From an uncultured Ruminiclostridium sp. (GTDB taxonomy: Bacteria; Bacillota; Clostridia; Oscillospirales; Ruminococcaceae): DNA of 64,000 bases. Position 1 is the stretch's first letter. Each line of letters begins with the position of its first letter. Made by a program: the position numbers and the translations under genes. Where the stretch lies: assembly GCA_947627695.1 (NCBI GenBank), contig CANQXF010000004.1:1-64000 (forward strand), read 5' to 3'. Shown piece after piece: positions 31,224 through 40,228 of this stretch. The notes beneath the pieces are model-generated. The model did no database searches and was not told the origin of the DNA. It saw nothing but the letters and a program-made list of their open reading frames with translations.

Positions 31224-31994
31224 TTATTTTACCGCAGTCATAAACAATCGGGGAAATCTGAACAGGATCCCGCCGTTTTGCTGAACGGGATAATATCTTT
31301 GCGTTTGCGTCAGGATATCTTTTTCAAATTCGTCCCTGTCGCTGTCGCCAAGCTGTTCAAGATATGGGCGCAGACCCGTGCCCTTGTACCATTCAACGAT
31401 ACTTTGATGTGAGGGCATTGTATGAAAATAAGCAGTCTCCCACATTCTGAAATTATCAGAAAGCTCCGATAATATGTCAAAGTATTCTTCTTCAGTCAGG
31501 GTATGGAAAGTTCTCGAAACAGGAAGCTTCTGTTTCCACTTTTCAGATTCGGCAACGCTCTTTACAATTCTGTGCATTGGATGTTTGGCTTGCTGCGGTA
31601 TCTGTATTGCAAGAGTACCGCCCTCCTTAAGAAGCTCCATCATTCTTTTTATAAGAAGCCTGTGATCAGGTATCCATTGTATGCAGGCATTTGAAAATAT
31701 GACGTCGTATTTGTCGGAGATATTGACAATATCTTTTTCAGCGTCTAATTTAATAAATTCAAGCTCAGGATAATTTTTTCTTGCGGCATTAAGCATATCG
31801 TCCGAATTATCTGCACCGATTATTTCGGCGTTTGGAAATCTTCTTTTTAATACCGCAGTGCTGTTGCCGATCCCACATCCGACATCAAGGGCTGTCCGCA
31901 CGTTCTCTGAATTTATTGAATTGGCAAGATCGATTGCGGGCAGAGTCCGTTCTTTTTTAAATTTGCTGTATTGCTCTGCATTCCATTCTATCAT
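31224..31994 (-). CDS. SAM-dependent methyltransferase, trans-aconitate methyltransferase-like
   Basis: MIEWNAEQYSKFKKERTLPAIDLA...ALDVGCGIGNSTAVLKRRFP; start after GGAGG. Confidence 0.9.
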   Translation of the reverse strand: MIEWNAEQYSKFKKERTLPAIDLANSINSENVRTALDVGCGIGNSTAVLKRRFPNAEIIGADNSDDMLNAARKNYPELEFIKLDAEKDIVNISDKYDVIFSNACIQWIPDHRLLIKRMMELLKEGGTLAIQIPQQAKHPMHRIVKSVAESEKWKQKLPVSRTFHTLTEEEYFDILSELSDNFRMWETAYFHTMPSHQSIVEWYKGTGLRPYLEQLGDSDRDEFEKDILTQTQRYYPVQQNGGILFRFPRLFMTAVK

Positions 31995-32012
31995 TTTTTG
32001 CCCTCCTATCAT

Positions 32013-32933
32013 TTAGTTCAAAACCTCTTGTTTCCCTTTTCGGGTCATTGAGCGTCCGTCCGCCCGCTTTCTGTATTCCGTCGGACTTATCCCAAAATGT
32101 TTATGAAATATCTCCGCAAAGTAACTGGCGCTTCCGAAGCCCACCGACATAGCAATCTCCGTAATGGACTTGTCGTCGGTTCGCAATAAGTCTAAGCTCC
32201 TTCCTAAACGGTAACGGTTGAGATAGTTGTTCGGGGTCTGTCCGAAAAATTTCGCAAACAGCTTGCAGCATTTGCTCTGACCCACCGCCCCCGACAGGGC
32301 GATCTCCTGAAGTGAAATTTTTTGGGCATAGTTTTTCTGAATGAAACCCGCCATATTTCTGACCGCCGCCAGATCTGCGCTTTCCGTGCTTGCGGCATAG
32401 TCCTCCGAAGATATATTTTCATACAGCAAGGACCATATCTTTGAAAAGGACGACTGCACCCTGAGAGGTGTTATTTTTTGTCCCTTGCATTTATCAATTT
32501 CATAGATTTCCCTCAAAATATCCCGCTGCCATTCGCTGTTTGGGTCAAGAAAAATATAGGGCGCATTATGATTGCGGACGAACGGCAGAATAAAATCCTG
32601 CTCATAGGCAAGCGTCGGGCAGAGTATCGCGGGGTCGAGGAGTATGCAGATAAAAAAGCATTCCGTCTTGGAATTTGAAAACCCGAAATGCATCTGGCGT
32701 GAATTGACAAAAATCCCCTCGCCCTTGTGCAAAGCGATTATCTCTCCATTTACGTTATAGTCCATCTGCCCGTCAAGAACGGCAATAAGCTCTATGTCGT
32801 CGTGCCAATGGCTGGGGGCGGCATAGTCGGGATAGCGGGAAAGAATTCCTCTGCGTATGTAAATGGGATAAGATATGCTGTCATACTGCACTTTTTCGGA
32901 ACGGTCGTCTTTCAGTTCTATCAGGGCGGACAT
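32013..32933 (-). CDS. AraC-family transcriptional regulator with cupin N-terminus
   Basis: C-term two HTH: ITEIAMSVGFGSASYFAEIFHKHFGISPTEYRK. Confidence 0.94.
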   Translation of the reverse strand: MSALIELKDDRSEKVQYDSISYPIYIRRGILSRYPDYAAPSHWHDDIELIAVLDGQMDYNVNGEIIALHKGEGIFVNSRQMHFGFSNSKTECFFICILLDPAILCPTLAYEQDFILPFVRNHNAPYIFLDPNSEWQRDILREIYEIDKCKGQKITPLRVQSSFSKIWSLLYENISSEDYAASTESADLAAVRNMAGFIQKNYAQKISLQEIALSGAVGQSKCCKLFAKFFGQTPNNYLNRYRLGRSLDLLRTDDKSITEIAMSVGFGSASYFAEIFHKHFGISPTEYRKRADGRSMTRKGKQEVLN

Positions 32934-33198
32934 ATATTCACCTCGCAGGATAGTTATAAAAACTGATAGGTTTTTGATAAAAATTCTCTGTATTGCACAT
33001 TATAATTATACTATATGATTTGGGCGAAGTCAAGCAACATGCGGCTCTTGTCTGACGTCAGGGGCGAAAGGTCCCCATGATAAACAACCGCTGCTCGGAT
33101 AATTTTATGAGTATTGTATGGAAAAGCTGCCTGCTGTGTACAGGCATTATAAGAAATATAAGTGGGTAAAAGATCTGACCGTAAAAGGAGAAAGCACC

Positions 33199-33837
33199 AT
33201 GAATATGCACGAAAGGATTATGTCGGGCAAGCTCTTCACAGATATGTGCGAAGGAATGTCGGAGGAGCGAAATCAGGCAAAGCGGCTTATGATCGCCTTT
33301 AACGCAACTACGCCGGATACATTGGACGAACGGTTTCGCATACAAAAGACCATGCTGAACGAAAAAAGCGGCTTTGCCTGGATAGAACCGCCGTTTTACT
33401 TCTGCTACGGGAAACACATCACCTTAGGTGAGGGAACATATATAAATTTCAATTGTAATTTCGTGGACGACGGACTAATCACTGTCGGCAAAAACGTGAT
33501 GTTCGGTCCCGCTGTCACTATTGCAACGGTGGGGCACCCTATCCGCCCGGATCTGAGGGGTCTGATGTATACAGATCCTGTCACCATCTGCGATAATGTA
33601 TGGATAGGCGAAAACGTAACCATCTGTCCAGGCGTCACAATAGGCGAAAACAGCGTCATCGGCGCAGGAGCCGTAGTGACAAAGGATATCCCCGCAAACA
33701 GCATTGCCGTGGGAACCCCCGCCAAAGTCCTGCGGGAAATCAATGAACGGGATATGGAATATTACTACAAAGACCGAAAAATTGAACAGGAAGATCTTGA
33801 TGAAGGGCTGGCACTGGCACTTCGGGAAAAAGATTAA
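33199..33837 (+). CDS. Sugar O-acetyltransferase (LbH fold)
   Basis: MNMHERIMSGKLFTDMCEGMSEERNQAKRLMIAFN...FNCNFVDDGLITVGKNVMFGPAVTIATVGHP; start after AAAGGAG. Confidence 0.93.
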   Translation: MNMHERIMSGKLFTDMCEGMSEERNQAKRLMIAFNATTPDTLDERFRIQKTMLNEKSGFAWIEPPFYFCYGKHITLGEGTYINFNCNFVDDGLITVGKNVMFGPAVTIATVGHPIRPDLRGLMYTDPVTICDNVWIGENVTICPGVTIGENSVIGAGAVVTKDIPANSIAVGTPAKVLREINERDMEYYYKDRKIEQEDLDEGLALALREKD

Positions 33838-33860
33838 GCTTTGCCTGACTTTGTAAAAAT

Positions 33861-33910
33861 GAAAATCCCCATTTGACTTACCCGCAATGGAGTGTCAGAT
33901 GGGGATTTTC
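33861..33910 (+). terminator. Putative stem-loop terminator after acetyltransferase
   Basis: GAAAATCCCCAT...ATGGGGATTTTC inverted repeat. Confidence 0.6.
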
Positions 33911-34073
33911 CGCGCCCGAAGCCGTCAGCCGACAGTTATAAAAATCTGATTTATGACGTTACTTTTTCTCCTTATATTCTTACTCAACCGATCATTCCGA
34001 CTGATTACAAAAGCCGAAGGGAGAGGACTTCCTTACGGAGCCTCTCTTTCAAGGCTCTTTTTTGTTTGTGAAT

Positions 34074-34649
34074 TTATTGAAGGACCTTCATCTGTTTCCC
34101 CTCCATAGCCGCTTCTACCGCCTCGGGGATCATCTCGAAATGTCCCACTATTGAATTTGGCTTTTTCTCCCAATCGTCCTGCCGCAGGGGAACGAAGAAA
34201 TAATGCTTTAAGTTCATCAGCGCACCGATATTCTTTGCCGAACCCGCAAGGGCGTCGTTGGTGGCGACGTTTATCAGCACGGGTCTGCCTATGCGCAGGT
34301 GGCTTTTCACCGCCATGGTGACGGGGGTGTCGGTGATGGAATTTGCCAGCTTTGCCAGAGTATTTCCCGTGCAGTTGGGCAAAAGGAGAATGTCCAGCAT
34401 TTTCTTCGGTCCTATCGGCTCCGCCTCCTCAATGGTCATTATCACCTTTTTCCCCGTAAGCTCCTCAAAATGCCTTACGTTGTCCTCCGCCCTGCCGAAG
34501 CGGGTGGAAAGGCTTGCGGCGTTGTAGCTCATTATGGGTATCGTTTCCGCCCCCAGCGCGTTCAGCTTTTCCACCGTTTCAAACGCCTGCCTGAAGGTGC
34601 AGAAGGAGCCGCATATCGCAACGCCCAGTTTAAGACCGTTCAGTTCCAC
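34074..34649 (-). CDS. dpaB: Dipicolinate synthase subunit B
   Basis: LNGLKLGVAICGSFCTFRQAFETVEKL flavoprotein-like; coupled to dpaA. Confidence 0.92.
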   Translation of the reverse strand: MELNGLKLGVAICGSFCTFRQAFETVEKLNALGAETIPIMSYNAASLSTRFGRAEDNVRHFEELTGKKVIMTIEEAEPIGPKKMLDILLLPNCTGNTLAKLANSITDTPVTMAVKSHLRIGRPVLINVATNDALAGSAKNIGALMNLKHYFFVPLRQDDWEKKPNSIVGHFEMIPEAVEAAMEGKQMKVLQ

Positions 34650-35490
34650 AGCCTTGCTCCTCCTCCCAAAGCATATTTTCCACCGTCTGACCGATGATCC
34701 TTCCCGCCGTGACGGGGGCGGTCTTCCCGGGCAGGGAAAGCGCCCATATCAGCTTTATTCCCTCCGCCATGGACATATCCCCTATGCAGGAGACTGAGGC
34801 AAGGTCGATGATAAGGCAGTCCTTTTTCAGCAGCTTAAGGCTGCTCTTGTCGAAAAGGGGCGCGGGAACGGTGTTCACAATAACGTCGCACAGGGGCAGC
34901 TGGCGGAGAAATCCCCCGTCAAAGCTTGCGGCGGCGCAATACATTCCCCTTGCCCGCGCAAGCTGTTCGGGGCGCCTTGCGCAGACCGTGACGTGAGCGC
35001 CCAGCGCCGTAAGCGTTCTCGCCATAGCCTCCCCCACTCTGCCGAAGCCTGTTATCAGCACGTTCAGTCCCCATATAGTCACGGGAAGCTCGCGGAGCAT
35101 TATCTCCAGCGCACCCTCCGCAGTAGGAACGGCGTTCATCACTAAAAGCTCCTCCCGCTTGAGATAATTTTTCAGCTTCAGCCCGCGCTTTTCACAAAAT
35201 TCCTCGAGGGCGGGCATAGTTCCCCCTGCGAAAACGTATCCGCCCTCCCTGACTTTAAGTACCTCAAGGGGCAGCTCGCCCCTATGATAGGGGGCGTTGA
35301 CAGTCCTGCCGTCCCTGCTCAGCGGAAGCGGCAGCACCAGCCCGTCGCACTCCACAGGCTCGTCAGCCGTGGGAACGGGCTTTTCCTCCGCCTCCTCAAA
35401 GCCGTAAGCAAGACATTCCAGCCCTTTATTTAAATATTCGGCGGCGTACAGCATACGCATATCCCCGCCCGCAAACAAAAATCTTTTCAT
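34630..35490 (-). CDS. dpaA: Dipicolinate synthase subunit A
   Basis: 286 aa; LNVLITGFGRVGEAMARTLTALGAHVTVCARRPEQLARA; overlaps dpaB. Confidence 0.9.
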   Translation of the reverse strand: MKRFLFAGGDMRMLYAAEYLNKGLECLAYGFEEAEEKPVPTADEPVECDGLVLPLPLSRDGRTVNAPYHRGELPLEVLKVREGGYVFAGGTMPALEEFCEKRGLKLKNYLKREELLVMNAVPTAEGALEIMLRELPVTIWGLNVLITGFGRVGEAMARTLTALGAHVTVCARRPEQLARARGMYCAAASFDGGFLRQLPLCDVIVNTVPAPLFDKSSLKLLKKDCLIIDLASVSCIGDMSMAEGIKLIWALSLPGKTAPVTAGRIIGQTVENMLWEEEQGCGTERS

Positions 35491-35545
35491 AGTATCCTTC
35501 CTTTCAAAAAAGATAAGCGCTGATGTAGTTTATGTTTGGGGGAGG

Positions 35546-35590
35546 AAAATTGTTCACGGTTTTAGCTTTGCTAAAACCGTGAACAATTTT
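35546..35590. repeat. Perfect 21-bp stem hairpin with TTT triloop
   Basis: AAAATTGTTCACGGTTTTAGC-TTT-GCTAAAACCGTGAACAATTTT. Confidence 0.9.
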
Positions 35591-35657
35591 CAGTTAAGAG
35601 TGTACAGTGCACAGTACACAGTTGTGGTGTCCGCTTCGCGGACGGATTGGAATGGGT
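35591..35657. repeat. Family A half element, copy A8 (left arm only)
   Basis: TTAAGAG TGTACAG TGCACAG TACACAG TTGTGG then GTCCGC-TTC-GCGGAC GGATT. Confidence 0.8.
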
Positions 35658-35699
35658 GGTAGGAGATAGTTGTTAGTTTGATAGTAGTTAGTAGTTGGT

Positions 35700-36200
35700 T
35701 TGGATAAATCTGAAGGAGCAACGCCGCGGGCGGGAAGGCGTTTTTGCAGCGAAGCCGCAAACAGCGGGTGGGACGCACAAGTGAAGCTGGTATCCACAAC
35801 ACAAAACTGAAAGCCAACTCACAACTTTTCCCATTAAACAACATCGGTAAATGACCTTCCCTAACAGCACAACGCCGTGCCGCACGTTGCCCGCCTGTGG
35901 TAGCGACCCGCAGGGGCGCGGGACCAAACCTCGCAATTGCGAACGTTACCACTTGTGGAGTGAGAAGAAGTCGAGCAGGCGAATTTGACAAGGTAGGCTA
36001 AAAATAAAGTTTTTCCGGAATTCTTAAAACCGCCTTTTCCAAAAAAGGCGGTTTTAAGCGGTGCGGCGGCGCCGCATCCGCCGTGACGCTGGGGTCACAA
36101 CTAACATTGCCTTATCAAGCGCCGCAAGATAAAAATTAAACCCGCACGGTACCGTGCAAAACCGCCACCAACATCACCCGATATGGCAGACATAAAAATT
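35700..36200 (+). repeat. Family C inverted-repeat arm 1
   Basis: Reverse-complementary to 55549-56035; 35962-36063 is identical to the reverse complement of 55675-55776 (102 bp). Includes GCACGGTACCGTGC palindrome at 36144. Confidence 0.9.
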
Positions 36201-36391
36201 ATATAAAAAGCAAGTCTTGCCAAAGACAAAAGCCTCCTGCTAAAGGACAAAAATTTTCATTGAATTTCACCAAAACCCTCTGCTATACTGAAACTACCCC
36301 CAGGCAAGGGGAACTTTTCGACCCAAAAAACGACCCCGCCCCCTGTCCAACGGGACTTTTGCAATAAAAAACTATCTGTCCCATAAATACC

Positions 36392-36420
36392 TTGACAATC
36401 TCTCCAAAAAGGAGCATAAT
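36392..36420 (+). promoter_or_regulatory. Sigma70-type promoter upstream of the DUF1492-addB-addA operon
   Basis: TTGACA-N17-CATAAT. Confidence 0.7.
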
Positions 36421-36527
36421 AAATATAAACTCCGACACAGCGGAAAGCCTCGCCAGCTTCCCGCCGAAAGCGGGCGATAAGCCCATAGAGATTGCCTTTG
36501 CTGATTTTGGAGGAAACGTTTGGAGTT

Positions 36528-36971
36528 ATGACGGTAAAGGAATTTTTAAACCAGGCGGCTTGCCTTGACCGCCTGATAGACGTAAAGCTGGAAGAGCTTG
36601 CAAGGCTTAAGGAGATATCCTGCGGCGTAAGCGGTATCGTCACCGTGTCGGACGGCGGCACGATACAAAGCAAGGTGGAAAAGACCGTTGAAAAAATATG
36701 TCTTCTGGAAGAAGAGATAAACAAACGGATAGACGGCTACGTTGATCTGAAGGCGGAGATACACAAGATGATAAATTCCGTCCCCGACTTACAGCAAAAG
36801 CTGATACTGGAACAGCATTACCTGCTGTTCAAAACATGGGAGGAGATAGCGGATATCAGCTATATGAGCCTTCGCAACGTGCATTATATCCACAAAAAAG
36901 CCATAAGCCGACTTGAAACGCTGTACGGCGCCGCACTGGAAAAGCTCCCCTGCGGCGAGAGCTGCGCCTGA
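36528..36971 (+). CDS. Phage-type DUF1492/ArpU-like sigma-region-4 protein
   Basis: MTVKEFLNQAACLDRLIDVKLEELARLKE...WEEIADISYMSLRNVHYIHKKAISRLETLYG. Confidence 0.75.
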   Translation: MTVKEFLNQAACLDRLIDVKLEELARLKEISCGVSGIVTVSDGGTIQSKVEKTVEKICLLEEEINKRIDGYVDLKAEIHKMINSVPDLQQKLILEQHYLLFKTWEEIADISYMSLRNVHYIHKKAISRLETLYGAALEKLPCGESCA

Positions 36972-36990
36972 GCCGACGGAAAGGAACGTT

Positions 36991-39900
36991 ATGTCTGATA
37001 TTTTTTACGGCAGGGCGGGAACAGGAAAAACCACCGCTATGCTGGGGGAAATAAAAGCCTGCGCTGAAAAGGGGGAGAATTGCCTGCTGTTCGTTCCCGA
37101 GCAGTTTTCCTTTGACACCGAGAGGGCGGCGTATTTCGCCGTGGGAGCGCAAAATTCCCGCTTTGTGAAAGTCACCGGCTTTTCCAAATATTCAAGGGAA
37201 TTATTGACCCGATACAGACAGGCGAAGCCCTGCGCCGACGACGCCGTCAAGCTGATAACCATGTGGAAAGCGGTGGAAAGCGTAAAGAGTGAGCTTATCA
37301 GCTTTTCGGGGGAGAAAAATTCGGCGGGCTTCTGCCGCCTTATGCTTAAGACCGTGGCTTCGTTCAGAAGCGGCGGCGTTTCGCCTGAGGAGCTGAGAAA
37401 ATCGCTGGAGGCTCAAAGCGGACTTTCCGAGGAGCTGGCGGACAAAGCGGAGGATTTCTTGAAAATATACGAAAAATACAACTCCGCCCTGACAAAGGAA
37501 ATGGACGACAAGCTGGACGACGTTTCACAGGCGGCGGCTCTGGCGGAGCAGTACGGCAGCTTCAAGGGTCTGCACCTGTTTTTCGACAATTTCGACAGCT
37601 TTTCCGCTGCTCAGCAGCGGCTTTTGGCGGCGGCTATCCCACAGGCACAAAGCAGTGTTTTCTGCTTCACGGCAGACAAAATTAACAGCCGAAAGAGGGA
37701 ATTTATCTGCGTTTGCAGGACGATGAACGACGTCGCCGCCCTTTCCCCTGAGGTGACTTACAGGGAGTTCAGGGAACCGTTCAGAGAAAAGGGCAGGGAC
37801 CCCCGCCCCGTAGAGGTTTATTCCGCAAAGACGCCTTACGAGGAGGCGGAGCTTGTCTGCGCAAAGATACACCATATGATAAGGGAGGAGGGTATGCGCT
37901 GCCGCGACGTACTGATACTTGTCCCCGACAGCGAGTATGAGCCCATAATCACCTCCCGCCTGACGGAGCAGGGGATACCCGTGTTCAGCGACTTCCCCCG
38001 CAAAATGACGGAAAAGCCCGTTGTGGACTTTGTGTTGCAGGTATTGCGCTCCCTCTCCTTTGACACTGAAGAACTGCTTCGCCTTGCGGAAAGCGGCTTC
38101 AAGCGCATAAGGGACGAGGAGGGAAAGCCCCGTCTGCTCCTTCGCGGAAGGGCATACCGCCTGCGGCGGGCAGCGGAAAAATACCACCTTTCCGCCGAAA
38201 GCTGGACTATGCCCTGGACGGACGAGGGGCGAAAGGACCTTTCCTCGCTTGAGGAACTGCGAAAAGCCTTTATTTCCCCATTGGAAAGGCTGAGGGAACA
38301 GCTTGAACAGGCGCAGGACGGCAGGCGCTTTTCCGAAATTTTTATGGAATATCTGCTGACGGAGGAGGACATTCAGGCTACCTTCCTCGCCGGCTCAAAA
38401 ACGGGAGCCGGGGGCGAGACCGACTGGCTGAAAAACGACCCGCAGACTGCGGAGGAATATTCCCGTATCTGGGACGCTCTCAGCGAAGCCATATCCTCTG
38501 CGGCGTTCTGCCTTGAGGGGGAAAAGGTGACTATAAAGCAGTATCTTTCCCTCTTGGAGGAAATTTTGTCGGGAGTATCTCTCGCAAATCCTCCCGCCGT
38601 ACTGGACAGCGTGACGGTGGGTGACATTGAGAGGACGAGAAAGGCGGCTCCCAAAATCGTGATGATAATGGGCTTCAACGAGGGGAAGATCCCCGCTTCT
38701 TCAAGCCCCAAAAGCGTATTTACATATTTTGAGAGGGAAAGTCTGAACGGTGCGGGACTTCCCCTTTACGACAGCAACCTGCTCCGCTGTTCAAAGGAAT
38801 ATTACTTCACCTACAGGGCGATGAACCTGTACGGCAGGAAGATGATAATAACGTATTGCGGACAAAGCGCCGCAGGCGCCGAGGAAGGCCCCTCCGCCCT
38901 GCTGAAAGGGCTGGGCGTGGCTCCCGTTTCGGTGGGGGATATGCCGAGAGAATACTTCCTCAACACAAAAAGCGACATTCGTCAGCTTATGGCGGACGAG
39001 GAGGACGGGGAGCTGACCGCCGCTTTGTCAAGACTGTTGGAGGAGGACGACTTTTGCTCCGCGCTGGAAAACTCCCGCCGACTGCTGAGAGGGGAAAGAA
39101 AATTCCGCCTTTCGGCAGGAACGGCTATGCAGCTTATGGGAAGCGGGGAATTTTCCCCCACGCGTCTGGAAGCGGCGTTCGGCTGTCCCTTTATGTACTT
39201 CTGCAAGCACGGCTTAAGGCTGAGGGAACGGGAGGACGCCGATATCGCCCAGCCCGCGAATATGGGAACGCTGGTGCATTATATAATGCGGCTGGCTTTG
39301 GAAAAAGCAAACGACCCGAAAGACCTGACCGACGATGAGATAACCGGGCTTGCAACGGACTGCATAAATGAGGCGCTGAAAACTGCGCTTGCCGCCGAGC
39401 CCTCCTGCCCCGAAAGGGCGGAGGCGATATGCAATTCTCTCCTGCCCGGAATAGTCTCTTTGCTCAAGCAAATACGCCTTAACCGCACCACCACCGGCTT
39501 CGTGCCCTCTGAATTTGAACGGCAGGTGAGCTATGAGATAACCGACGAAAGGCTTCCCCTTGAGGGAGGAAAAATGCGGGTGAACGGCATAGCGGACAGG
39601 GTAGACAGGCTTACGGCCGACAAAGACGAATACGTTATGATATACGATTATAAGACGGGGAAAAAGCACTTCTCCCCTCAGGGGGTAGAAAACGGCTCGG
39701 ATCTGCAAATGCTTTTGTATCTGTTTTCCCTCTGCGGGGACTGTAAGCCCGCGGGGGTAAGCTATCTTAAAGCGGCGAGACAGACCCCTGTCAAAGCGGC
39801 GGGATCTTCCCTCATTTACCCCTCGGAGTTAGCGGCGGGGTGGTACTCGGAGCATTCTCTTTCGGGAGCATTGTTTGACAGCCCCGAGGTGGTGAACGCA

Positions 39901-40224
39901 TTTGCAAGGAACGAGAAAGAGATAAAGAAGATCACCGCCCACCCGAGAAAGAGCTTTTCCGATATGCTGAGCCTTTCGGCGGACAAGTTCAGCGAGTTCA
40001 GACAGCATATTGAAAAGGACGTTATCGTTCCCAAGGTGGCGGACCTGCTGAACGGAAATATAGAGGCGATACCCACGGGGACGGAAAACGACCTGCCCTG
40101 CTCATACTGCGAGTTCAAGTCCTGCTGCGGCAACGGCGGCGACGTATTCAGAGAGGCGGCGGGAGACGGTATAACGCCGTTCCTGTCGGGAGCTGAAGAA
40201 GAATGTGAAGAGAAAGAGGCGTGA
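36991..40224 (+). CDS. addB: ATP-dependent helicase/nuclease subunit B
   Basis: MSDIFYGRAGTGKTTAMLGEI; nuclease YDYKTGKKH; C-terminal CSYCEFKSCC cysteine cluster. Confidence 0.94.
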   Translation: MSDIFYGRAGTGKTTAMLGEIKACAEKGENCLLFVPEQFSFDTERAAYFAVGAQNSRFVKVTGFSKYSRELLTRYRQAKPCADDAVKLITMWKAVESVKSELISFSGEKNSAGFCRLMLKTVASFRSGGVSPEELRKSLEAQSGLSEELADKAEDFLKIYEKYNSALTKEMDDKLDDVSQAAALAEQYGSFKGLHLFFDNFDSFSAAQQRLLAAAIPQAQSSVFCFTADKINSRKREFICVCRTMNDVAALSPEVTYREFREPFREKGRDPRPVEVYSAKTPYEEAELVCAKIHHMIREEGMRCRDVLILVPDSEYEPIITSRLTEQGIPVFSDFPRKMTEKPVVDFVLQVLRSLSFDTEELLRLAESGFKRIRDEEGKPRLLLRGRAYRLRRAAEKYHLSAESWTMPWTDEGRKDLSSLEELRKAFISPLERLREQLEQAQDGRRFSEIFMEYLLTEEDIQATFLAGSKTGAGGETDWLKNDPQTAEEYSRIWDALSEAISSAAFCLEGEKVTIKQYLSLLEEILSGVSLANPPAVLDSVTVGDIERTRKAAPKIVMIMGFNEGKIPASSSPKSVFTYFERESLNGAGLPLYDSNLLRCSKEYYFTYRAMNLYGRKMIITYCGQSAAGAEEGPSALLKGLGVAPVSVGDMPREYFLNTKSDIRQLMADEEDGELTAALSRLLEEDDFCSALENSRRLLRGERKFRLSAGTAMQLMGSGEFSPTRLEAAFGCPFMYFCKHGLRLREREDADIAQPANMGTLVHYIMRLALEKANDPKDLTDDEITGLATDCINEALKTALAAEPSCPERAEAICNSLLPGIVSLLKQIRLNRTTTGFVPSEFERQVSYEITDERLPLEGGKMRVNGIADRVDRLTADKDEYVMIYDYKTGKKHFSPQGVENGSDLQMLLYLFSLCGDCKPAGVSYLKAARQTPVKAAGSSLIYPSELAAGWYSEHSLSGALFDSPEVVNAFARNEKEIKKITAHPRKSFSDMLSLSADKFSEFRQHIEKDVIVPKVADLLNGNIEAIPTGTENDLPCSYCEFKSCCGNGGDVFREAAGDGITPFLSGAEEECEEKEA

Positions 40225-40228
40225 CGAT

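Noticed and set aside
35590-35991. Hypothetical protein MSNSPARLLL...ARRCAVREGHLPMLFNG (also 55747-56106)
   Set aside because: Encoded within the family C inverted repeat; likely a repeat-derived spurious ORF, though the pair is similar in protein sequence and could be rechecked by Ribo-seq.
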